Positions 9,248 to 16,199 of a stretch of 64,000 bases of DNA are shown here, piece by piece. The notes below the pieces were generated by a model that worked only from the letters and a program-made list of their open reading frames with translations, searched no databases and was not told the DNA's origin. The stretch is from JAWPMT01 sp965267435 (lineage in GTDB: Bacteria > Bacteroidota > Bacteroidia > Cytophagales > Cyclobacteriaceae). Positions within the stretch are counted from its first letter, which is position 1. Every line of letters starts with the position of its first letter. The stretch covers positions 7,019,301 to 7,083,300 of the forward strand of contig OZ253960.1 of the NCBI GenBank assembly GCA_965267435.1, in the 5' to 3' direction. The position numbers and the translations under genes were made by a program.

Positions 9248-9759
9248 CAAATCTTTCGTCCAAGTTCTTCCCTAATGATGCTCAATGCCTTACTCATGCG
9301 TTTCTCCACCGCTTTCACGCTGATATCAAGGCGTGTGGCGATCTCGTCATACTTGATCTTGTCCAAGCGGTTCATCAAAAACACTTCGCGACTGCCATCG
9401 GGGATTTTGGCCAACACCCGCTGCAGCTTTTCGCCAAACTCCGACTCTTCCATCTGGAACTGCGGAGTATTCATTTCCTTGCGATCCTCTCGGAGACTAT
9501 CGCCTTCGTGCGATCGCACCACTTTCATGTGGTTGAAATGATTCATTAAGAGATTGTTCGCCATGGTGAACAGAAGACTCTTAACGGTCTCTTTCCGAAT
9601 CTCGCTCCTTTTCTGCCACACCTTGATGAAGACTTCCTGGACGAGATCCTCTGCCAAATCCATGTCCCCGGCTTTGTAATACAGGAAGTTTCGCAAACTG
9701 TCAAAGTGTGCTTCGTATGCTTGCTTTAAATCCTGTTTGGTAAAACCGGTTGCGCTCAT
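9247..9759 (-). CDS. ECF sigma factor, FecI-like
   Basis: 170 aa from the ATG at 9759. Region 2 is clear (YYKAGDMDLAEDLVQEVFIKVWQ) and region 4 carries the helix-turn-helix (YDEIATRLDISVKAVEKRMSKAL). I chose 9759 instead of a TTG at 9798 because the protein then starts MSATGFTKQDL, as relatives do, and because a TAnnTTTG promoter box lies 21 nt upstream. It would direct RNA polymerase to the receptor operon when released by the FecR protein encoded next. It may autoregulate the three-gene unit. Confidence 0.9.
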   Translation of the reverse strand: MSATGFTKQDLKQAYEAHFDSLRNFLYYKAGDMDLAEDLVQEVFIKVWQKRSEIRKETVKSLLFTMANNLLMNHFNHMKVVRSHEGDSLREDRKEMNTPQFQMEESEFGEKLQRVLAKIPDGSREVFLMNRLDKIKYDEIATRLDISVKAVEKRMSKALSIIREELGRKI

Positions 9760-9779
9760 AGGTACGAATCGCTCGCCAT

Positions 9780-9787
9780 CAAAGATA
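9780..9787 (-). promoter_or_regulatory. Candidate -7 promoter box (TATCTTTG) of the ECF/FecR/receptor operon
   Basis: TATCTTTG on the minus strand fits the Bacteroidota -7 consensus TAnnTTTG. It ends 21 nt before the chosen ATG at 9759. No clear TTTG -33 element is seen at the usual spacing, so the call is tentative. Confidence 0.35.
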
Positions 9788-9868
9788 GAGAGGTTCAACG
9801 TACCTGTGGCAGGATTTATTGTAATACATCCAACTCAAGAAAATCCCCACCGAGGGTTACAAAAAAAA

Positions 9869-11131
9869 TCAGAACCTGGAAAAATCTGGTTGAACGCGTC
9901 TCTTGCGCGCCTTTTCCCGCTCATAGACCGCACGACCTAGCGAGCCAAAGAAGGGCATTCCGATCGTGTCATATTCATATTCGCCATCGTTGTAGGTCTG
10001 GTTCTCATTGACATGAATGGTGGCGGCCAGGAAGAACTCCACCCCAGCCTTGGTATCAATGATATACGACACGTCCGTTAGGAAACCGTACGCCCAACCC
10101 ACTTTGTTGAATATCCTGATATGGTCCGGAATGGGCTCATCGTCCCTATCTCCGAATATGAAGAACTTGACATAGCTGTCTGGTTTTCCAGCATATTGGG
10201 GGATGCCGCTGTCATTGGGCAATTTCGACATCCATTCATACAGAAAATCATAATCTGTCGGGGACAGTTCGAAGCGACGATGCTCCGGGGTGATATCTGG
10301 GAATATCACCGCCTGGAGGACGTCATGGAGATCCCTTAGCGCGAAGTAGTTCTTTACGCTGAAGTCAAAGGGTTCATCAATTCTTTCGCCATTGCCGATG
10401 CGAGCAACACCCCTCTGCTCTGTTTGCAGTGTGAGTTGGAAGGGATTCTCACTATATACCTCCCCCTGATAGTAGAGCTGTTCGCCACCGTCATTGAAAA
10501 AAGTAAACGGATTGGTGTATTGGTTGCCCTTTTCGTCAAATGGAAACCCACCAGGCCCAAGGCGGTGAACCACTCGGGTGTTGTCATAGCCCTTGCGCTG
10601 TAGCGTTTCATTGAGCGGCCCCTGGCCAATGAATTCGTACAGCCGGTTGTAGGCATCGTTGTCGCTTACCACGAAGATCTCCTTGACGAATTGAGCGATA
10701 GTCGCTGTGCCATCGGCGCTGGTAGAATCGTACAGGTAGGGCGTTTGCGGCTCCCTGGCGGCTCCAATTTCTAGTTTAGAATGAATGTCGAGGTCGACTA
10801 TTCGCAGCCGGTTGATCTTCTCCATTGCTGCGAACGCAGTCGGCATTTTCACTGTGCTGGCCGGATAGTAATAGAGCGTCGTATCTGTACCCAGTTCAAA
10901 GGTCGTTAGTACAGGAGTTTGATCAGGTTGGCGGTCAATTTGTGTGTAGACGACCTGTACCTGATATTTCTCTTTGTTCGACAGTAGTTTGCTGAGTTGC
11001 TCATCGGCCGCAAAGACATCTGTCAGTGGATTCTGGCCCGTAGACAGAAGTGGGCTGGCGGCGACAAGAAGGTACAAGTAGCGAAACATTTGGCCAAGAT
11101 AGTGTTTCCCACTTTTTCTGACCCTTTGCAT
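9869..11131 (-). CDS. Exported serine hydrolase of the class A beta-lactamase/PBP fold
   Basis: 420 aa. A signal peptide is visible whether translation starts at 11131 or at Met15 (11089). The SxxK nucleophile motif is STVK at residues 92-95, an SDN motif is at 156-158 (VVSDNDAYNRL), and a KxG-like triad (NKVGWAYGF) is near residue 360. These are the three active-site motifs of penicillin-recognising enzymes. The long insertions and the poor match to true beta-lactamases suggest an amidase/esterase or a cell-wall role rather than drug resistance. It is monocistronic and divergent from the permease gene. Confidence 0.75.
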   Translation of the reverse strand: MQRVRKSGKHYLGQMFRYLYLLVAASPLLSTGQNPLTDVFAADEQLSKLLSNKEKYQVQVVYTQIDRQPDQTPVLTTFELGTDTTLYYYPASTVKMPTAFAAMEKINRLRIVDLDIHSKLEIGAAREPQTPYLYDSTSADGTATIAQFVKEIFVVSDNDAYNRLYEFIGQGPLNETLQRKGYDNTRVVHRLGPGGFPFDEKGNQYTNPFTFFNDGGEQLYYQGEVYSENPFQLTLQTEQRGVARIGNGERIDEPFDFSVKNYFALRDLHDVLQAVIFPDITPEHRRFELSPTDYDFLYEWMSKLPNDSGIPQYAGKPDSYVKFFIFGDRDDEPIPDHIRIFNKVGWAYGFLTDVSYIIDTKAGVEFFLAATIHVNENQTYNDGEYEYDTIGMPFFGSLGRAVYEREKARKRRVQPDFSRF

Positions 11132-11278
11132 CTTATGCCGTAGTAATTGGAATCACTCACCTAGCAGGGAAAACGATTGCATTGTGTTAATTCGCCCTTG
11201 AGGGTCGATAGTTTGTGAATCCTTCTAATTCATGCTACTTTTTCCGACCGTTTATTCGAAATCTTAAAGGTCCAACCA

Positions 11279-12496
11279 ATGAATATGTCAATTACCATCC
11301 GCCTGAGTATAATGATGTTCCTGCAATTTTTCGTTTGGGGCAGTTGGTACGTGACGATGGGGACGTTTCTTCCCTCCAACCTGGGTGCGACTGGTGTACA
11401 AACAGGTATGGCCTACAGCACGCAGTCCTGGGGCGCCATCATTGCTCCATTCATCATAGGGCTCATCGCAGATCGTTTCTTCAATGCCGAACGCATACTA
11501 GGCTTTCTTCACATCCTCGGCGCGGCTCTGATGTATATGTGCTACGTTTCCGTCGACTTTGGGAGCTTCTACCCTTACATATTTATGTACATGATCCTTT
11601 ACATGCCGACGTTGGCACTGGTCAACTCTGTAGCCTTCCGGCAGATGAGCGACCCGGCCAAGCAGTTTGGATGGGTGCGTGTTTGGGGCACGATCGGCTG
11701 GATAGTTGCTGGACTTCTTATCGGCTACGTATTTCTTTGGGAAGCTAAAGGCAATCTGCAATACACCTTCCTCATGGGCGCGATCAGTTCCGGTGCGCTT
11801 GCGCTGTTTTCTTTGACATTGCCAAAGACACCTCCAAAGATCGACCGCTCAGAGAAAGTCAGTCTCGGAGACATCGTAGGGGTAGAGGCGCTGAAGCTCT
11901 TGAAGGACAGGAACTTTGCTGTTTTCTTCATCTCTTCGGTGCTGATATGCATCCCTCTAGCCTTCTACTATCAGCTGACCAACCCTTTTTTAAATGAAAT
12001 TGGCGTAGACAATGCCGCAGGCATTCAGACTTTAGGACAAGCATCAGAGGTGCTATTCATGCTCCTATTGCCGGTGTTCCTGACTCGCTTTGGGATCAAG
12101 AAGACGTTGGTCTTTGCTATGCTGGCATGGGCAGGTAGGTACGTGTTGTTCGCCTTCGGCGATGGGGATAGCTTGCTGTCATTCCTTATCATAGGCATAC
12201 TGTTGCACGGTATCTGCTATGACTTCTTTTTCGTTTCGGGTCAGATCTACACGGATTCTAAAGCTGGCGAGAAGTACCAGAGCAGTGCGCAGGGTATGAT
12301 CACACTAGCCACCTATGGTGTAGGAATGCTGATTGGCTTTTGGGCTGCAGGACTGATTTCTGATGCATACCTGGCAGATGGAGTGCATAACTGGCAGACG
12401 ATATGGCTGCTACCGGCGGGATTCGCCGTTGTGGTGCTTGTCTTGTTCATGGCCGTTTTCAAGAATGAAAAAATTGATTACAATCCAAATAATTAA
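11279..12496 (+). CDS. MFS permease of the nucleoside:H+ symporter (NupG-like) family
   Basis: 405 aa with about 12 hydrophobic segments. The first, with MFLQFFVWGSWYVTMGTFL, is the signature of Bacteroidota NupG-type permeases. WGAIIAPFIIGLIADRFFNAERIL is the MFS loop 2-3 motif. In Bacteroidota these permeases often sit beside Gfo/Idh/MocA dehydrogenases and sugar isomerases and probably carry sugars or sugar acids across the inner membrane, rather than nucleosides. The downstream oxidoreductase gene begins 5 nt after its stop, so the genes are co-transcribed. Confidence 0.85.
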   Translation: MNMSITIRLSIMMFLQFFVWGSWYVTMGTFLPSNLGATGVQTGMAYSTQSWGAIIAPFIIGLIADRFFNAERILGFLHILGAALMYMCYVSVDFGSFYPYIFMYMILYMPTLALVNSVAFRQMSDPAKQFGWVRVWGTIGWIVAGLLIGYVFLWEAKGNLQYTFLMGAISSGALALFSLTLPKTPPKIDRSEKVSLGDIVGVEALKLLKDRNFAVFFISSVLICIPLAFYYQLTNPFLNEIGVDNAAGIQTLGQASEVLFMLLLPVFLTRFGIKKTLVFAMLAWAGRYVLFAFGDGDSLLSFLIIGILLHGICYDFFFVSGQIYTDSKAGEKYQSSAQGMITLATYGVGMLIGFWAAGLISDAYLADGVHNWQTIWLLPAGFAVVVLVLFMAVFKNEKIDYNPNN

Positions 12497-12501
12497 ACGA
12501 A

Positions 12502-13635
12502 ATGAGCAGAAGAATTAGACTAGGAATGATGGGCGGGGGACACAACTCGTTCATCGGTATACTACACCGAATCGCGGCCTATATGGGAGAGCACTACCAC
12601 ATTGTGGGAGGTGTGTTTGATCCCGATTACGAATCCTCTAAGGACTTTGCAAGCGGCCTGGACATGGACCTTTCCCGTGTCTATGAACATATCGATGTCT
12701 TTGTTGAGAAAGAAAATGCCCTGCCGGAAGACCAACGAATTCAGGCGGTGGTGATCGTTACACCCAACTTTCTGCACTACCCGATGGCAAAGCAACTCAT
12801 CGAAGCCGGGTTCGATGTCATTTGCGAGAAGCCTATGACCATGAACTCCCAGGAAGCGGAGGAACTGGCGTCTTTAGTGGACAAACATAAGTGCACCTTT
12901 GCCCTGACGCACACTTATACGGGGTATCCGATGGTACGCCAGATGAAGGCCATGATTGCGGAAGGAGTGATAGGCAAGATCCAGAAGGTGGACGCTCAGT
13001 ATTATCAGGGCTGGATCAATCCAGTCATCCACGAGGTCGAAAAGCGCAAGGCCGTATGGAGACTAGACCCGGCCAAGGCGGGCATCAGTAGTTGTATGGG
13101 TGATATTGGGGTTCATGCTTTCAATATGATCGAATACACCACTGGCCTACAGGTGAAAAAGGTGCTCTCGGACATGAATACCCTATATGACAATAATCCA
13201 CTGGACGTCGACGGCACGGTGCTTTGCCGACTGGATGACGATGTGAGGGGCCTCGTAAGGGCAAGTCAGATTGCTACAGGCGAGGAAAACAACCTGAGCA
13301 TTGCCGTGTATGGGACGAAGGGGGCCTTGAAGTGGGAGCAGGAGAGTCCAATATTCCTGTACTACACGGAAGAGGGCCAGCCTACACGTGTGATGAAGCC
13401 CGGTAATCCGTACAATGGAGCGTTCTCAATGGAAAGCACGAGAATGGCTCCGGGGCACCCAGAAGGGATATTCGATTCGATGAGCAACATCTATGCAGGA
13501 GCGGCCAAGTCCATTCGTGGAGAAAAGTACCACGACGGAGCATTCCCGACCGTCATCGACGGCGTGCGTGGTATGAAATTCATCGAAGCGACTGTGAAGT
13601 CAGCAGCTGAGGGGAATGTGTGGATTGATTTGTAA
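12502..13635 (+). CDS. Gfo/Idh/MocA family oxidoreductase
   Basis: 377 aa. An N-terminal Rossmann domain (RLGMMGGGHNSFIGILHR; the usual second Gly region is GGGHNS) is followed by the EKP motif (VICEKPMTMNSQEA), where the Lys acts in catalysis. The C-terminal alpha/beta domain contains SCMGDIGVHAFNMIEY, with the catalytic His. It should oxidise or reduce a sugar or cyclitol with NAD(P). The first gene of the operon supplies the permease, and two TIM-barrel isomerase genes follow. Substrate unknown. Confidence 0.88.
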   Translation: MSRRIRLGMMGGGHNSFIGILHRIAAYMGEHYHIVGGVFDPDYESSKDFASGLDMDLSRVYEHIDVFVEKENALPEDQRIQAVVIVTPNFLHYPMAKQLIEAGFDVICEKPMTMNSQEAEELASLVDKHKCTFALTHTYTGYPMVRQMKAMIAEGVIGKIQKVDAQYYQGWINPVIHEVEKRKAVWRLDPAKAGISSCMGDIGVHAFNMIEYTTGLQVKKVLSDMNTLYDNNPLDVDGTVLCRLDDDVRGLVRASQIATGEENNLSIAVYGTKGALKWEQESPIFLYYTEEGQPTRVMKPGNPYNGAFSMESTRMAPGHPEGIFDSMSNIYAGAAKSIRGEKYHDGAFPTVIDGVRGMKFIEATVKSAAEGNVWIDL

Positions 13636-13666
13636 GTTCCATGTTTCAGGTTCAATGTTCCATGTT
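13636..13666. repeat. Left repeat flanking the four-helix-bundle gene
   Basis: The decamer GTTCCATGTT occurs twice (13636-13645 and 13657-13666), separated by a stretch that includes GTTTCAGGTTCAA (13643-13655). The latter pairs in inverted orientation, 12 of 13 bases, with TTGAACCCGAAAC at 14151-14163, on the other side of the four-helix-bundle gene. The repeat starts right after the oxidoreductase stop codon. Confidence 0.7.
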
Positions 13667-13690
13667 GCTCTATCGCTAGGCCAATAGGAT

Positions 13691-14179
13691 ATGGCGACTA
13701 TTAAGGAGTTTCGCGATTTAGAAGTCTGGCAATTAGCCAGAGATTTGGCGCAAGTCGTTTTTGAGCGCGTGCTTCAGAACCCTGGGCTGAAGGACTTTCC
13801 GCTGAAGGATCAAATGAATCGTTCTTCGGGGTCTGTCATGGACAACATCGCAGAAGGATTTGGAAGAGGCGGAAACAAGGAGTTTCGGCAATTCCTTGCT
13901 GTCGCGAAAGGCTCGCTAGCAGAGTTGGAGAGTCAGCTGGTACGTGCAAATGATAGCCACTACCTGACCAATCAAGAATTCGATGACATGATGAGCCAGG
14001 TCTCCAGGATCCGAGGAAAATTGATCGCTTTCTCAAACTATCTGGCAAAGACCGAATATAAAGGCGTGAAGTATAAAATAGAGGAGCCTTCGGGGACATA
14101 TGTGACCGAATCCTCCAGTGCCTCGAATTTGGAACATGAAACCTTAAACTTTGAACCCGAAACCACAAGAAAAACATGA
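13691..14179 (+). CDS. Four-helix bundle protein (23S rRNA intervening-sequence family)
   Basis: 162 aa. The start region FRDLEVWQLARDLAQ, the central NIAEGFGRGGNKEFRQFL and the LAELESQL helix are hallmarks of the IVS-type four-helix bundle family, first found encoded in 23S rRNA insertions. Its biochemical role is not established. It interrupts a sugar operon: the oxidoreductase gene is upstream and the isomerase gene starts inside its stop (ATGA). Its last residues (SNLEHETLNFEPETTRKT) are encoded by the flanking repeat itself, as if the repeat had fused to the reading frame. This supports acquisition as a cassette. Confidence 0.85.
   Translation: MATIKEFRDLEVWQLARDLAQVVFERVLQNPGLKDFPLKDQMNRSSGSVMDNIAEGFGRGGNKEFRQFLAVAKGSLAELESQLVRANDSHYLTNQEFDDMMSQVSRIRGKLIAFSNYLAKTEYKGVKYKIEEPSGTYVTESSSASNLEHETLNFEPETTRKT
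14131..14164. repeat. Right repeat flanking and overlapping the four-helix-bundle gene
   Basis: An A-rich run of short units (GGAACATGAAACC, TTGAACCCGAAACC) forms the inverted partner of the repeat at 13636-13666. The best matching block is TTGAACCCGAAAC at 14151-14163. It lies in frame within the 3' end of the four-helix-bundle gene. Confidence 0.65.
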
Positions 14180-15228
14180 AAACCATAAAAGGACCCGCCA
14201 TATTCCTGGCACAATTTCTCGACGATGTCGAGCCGTTCAATAATCTGAAAAACATCTGCGAATGGGTCGCTTCTCTTGGCTACAAGGGGGTGCAGATCCC
14301 AGCATGGGATGGTCGGGTGATCGATATCCTCAAGGCCGCAGAGAGTAAAGACTACTGCGACGAGATCAAAGGCACCGTGGAGGTAGCCGGCTTGGAGATC
14401 ACCGAGTTGGCTACGCATTTGCAGGGGCAATTGGTGGCTGTACACCCCGCCTACGACACGATGTTTGATGCTTTTGCACCGGCAGAATTTCACGGCAATC
14501 CAGCCGGCAGAACAGAGTGGGCCAAGAACCAGGTGATCGCAGCAGCAAAGGCTAGTCGAAATCTCGGGATTGACGTGATGGCCAGCTTCTCCGGTGCACT
14601 GGTCTGGCCGTTTCTTTACCCCTGGCCTCAGCGGCCGGAAGGTCTCGTAGAGAGTGGCTTCCGCGAATTGGCCAATCGATGGATGCCCATCCTGGATGCA
14701 TGCAAAGACCAAGGCGTAAGCGTCTGCTATGAGATCCATCCCGGGGAGGATCTGCACGACGGGATCACTTTTGAGATGTTCCGCGATGCTACCAATAATC
14801 ACGAGGCTGTGCAGCTATTGTATGACCCGAGCCACTTTGTCCTGCAGCAGTTGGATTACTTGCAGTACATCGACAGGTACCATGAATTCATCAAAATGTT
14901 CCATGTCAAGGATGCCGAATTCAACCCCTCCGGACAGCAGGGAGTGTACAGCGGCTACCAGGACTGGATCAATCGTGCAGGACGATTCCGTTCATTGGGT
15001 GATGGCCAGGTAGACTTCCGAAGTATTTTTACCAAGTTGAGCCAGTATGACTTTGATGGCTGGGCAGTACTTGAGTGGGAATGTTGCATAAAATCCCCAG
15101 AACAGGGAGCAAGAGAGGGAGCCCCTTTCATTCAGGATCATATCATTGAAGTGACTGAAAAGACATTCGACGATTTCGCTGGCGGAGGCGCCGATGAAGA
15201 GACCAATAAAAAGATTCTGGGGATTTAG
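14176..15228 (+). CDS. Sugar phosphate isomerase/epimerase family protein (cytosolic, TIM barrel)
   Basis: 350 aa without a signal peptide. It is an AP-endonuclease-2/xylose-isomerase-like TIM barrel. The candidate metal ligands are in CYEIHPGE (Glu/His), YDPSHF (Asp/His), MFHVKDAE (His/Asp) and VLEWEC (Glu). Such proteins isomerise or epimerise sugars or cleave keto-sugars. With a Gfo/Idh/MocA enzyme in the same operon, a redox-assisted sugar modification (such as a 3-keto route) is possible, but this is inference. ATG at 14176 overlaps the four-helix-bundle stop. Confidence 0.85.
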   Translation: MKTIKGPAIFLAQFLDDVEPFNNLKNICEWVASLGYKGVQIPAWDGRVIDILKAAESKDYCDEIKGTVEVAGLEITELATHLQGQLVAVHPAYDTMFDAFAPAEFHGNPAGRTEWAKNQVIAAAKASRNLGIDVMASFSGALVWPFLYPWPQRPEGLVESGFRELANRWMPILDACKDQGVSVCYEIHPGEDLHDGITFEMFRDATNNHEAVQLLYDPSHFVLQQLDYLQYIDRYHEFIKMFHVKDAEFNPSGQQGVYSGYQDWINRAGRFRSLGDGQVDFRSIFTKLSQYDFDGWAVLEWECCIKSPEQGAREGAPFIQDHIIEVTEKTFDDFAGGGADEETNKKILGI

Positions 15229-15261
15229 TCCCCGGATCACTCATCCTAAATTTGATTGACT

Positions 15262-16194
15262 ATGAGATCACGAAGAGACTTTGTTAAGCGTGCTGGTATT
15301 GCGGCCGCTGGTGCGGCTATTTTACCTGCTTGCGGCACCCCGGGGAAGCAGCAGGAGGCTACTGAGGGCAGCGGCACCGGTCCGGCAACCGCAGAACTAC
15401 GGGCCAACTGGCGCGTCGGGTTGCAGTTGTACACACTCCGAAGCGCGATGATGGAAGGTGTGAAGGAGACCATCGACTATGTGGCTCAGGTGGGCTACGA
15501 TGAAGTGGAACTCTTCGGGTATCAGAACGGTCAATACTTCGGTATGAGTGCGTCTGACTTCTACAAACTCGTCGAGAACGCGGGGATGAGTATCCGGAGC
15601 GCGCATTATGGCTCTGGACGCACAACCCCCGACGCAATTGGCTCCATGAGCAACGGCTGGGACAAAGCCATTGAAGACGCTGTAGCCGCCGGGCAAAGTC
15701 ACATGGTCTGCGCTTACTTGCAGGAGTCTGAGCGGCAGACCCTGGATCAGTACAAGGAGTTTGCGGATCTGTGCAATGAGGCCGGGAGTAAGTGCAAAGA
15801 GGCCGGGTTGACGTTTGCTTATCATAACCACGCATTTGAGTTTGAGGAAATCGATGGTCAGGTTCCGATGTATTATCTGCTGGACAATACCGATCCGGAG
15901 CTGGTCAAAATGGAATTGGATCTATTTTGGATCGTGATGGCAGGCTACGACCCATTGGAGTTTTTCAAAAAGTATCCCGGTCGGACAGAGTTGTGGCATG
16001 TGAAAGACCTGGGCGAGCGTGATGGTCAGCAAACTACCGTTGAGGTTGGGAATGGCAGTATTGATTTCGAAAGCATTTTTGCGGAATCGGCCAATTCTGG
16101 CTTGCAGGCCTTCTTTGTGGAGCAAGATCACTCTCCAGACCCCAAGGGTAGCGTATCAACTTCATTCAACAATCTTAAACAGATACTAGCTTAG
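15262..16194 (+). CDS. Tat-exported sugar phosphate isomerase/epimerase family protein
   Basis: 310 aa. It begins MRSRRDFVKRAGIAAAGAA, a twin-arginine (Tat) signal, and the next residues ILPACG make a lipobox, so this is probably a Tat-exported lipoprotein. The mature part is a TIM barrel with AYHNHAFEFEE, KMELDLFWIV, LWHVKDLGERD and AFFVEQDHS, the expected metal-site strands. It acts outside the inner membrane, unlike its neighbour, which lacks a signal. I chose ATG 15262; the in-frame TTG at 15256 adds only two residues. It is 33 nt after the previous gene and 5 nt before the receptor gene. Confidence 0.85.
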   Translation: MRSRRDFVKRAGIAAAGAAILPACGTPGKQQEATEGSGTGPATAELRANWRVGLQLYTLRSAMMEGVKETIDYVAQVGYDEVELFGYQNGQYFGMSASDFYKLVENAGMSIRSAHYGSGRTTPDAIGSMSNGWDKAIEDAVAAGQSHMVCAYLQESERQTLDQYKEFADLCNEAGSKCKEAGLTFAYHNHAFEFEEIDGQVPMYYLLDNTDPELVKMELDLFWIVMAGYDPLEFFKKYPGRTELWHVKDLGERDGQQTTVEVGNGSIDFESIFAESANSGLQAFFVEQDHSPDPKGSVSTSFNNLKQILA

Positions 16195-16199
16195 AAATA

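Noticed and set aside
9869..11131. Annotation as an antibiotic-resistance beta-lactamase
   Set aside because: Only the general SxxK, SDN and KxG motifs are visible, which are shared with peptidases and amidases; length and insertions do not fit.
14038..14802. 254-aa minus-strand frame inside the isomerase gene
   Set aside because: Reverse-frame artefact; Cys/His-rich low-likelihood sequence opposite a recognised TIM-barrel gene.
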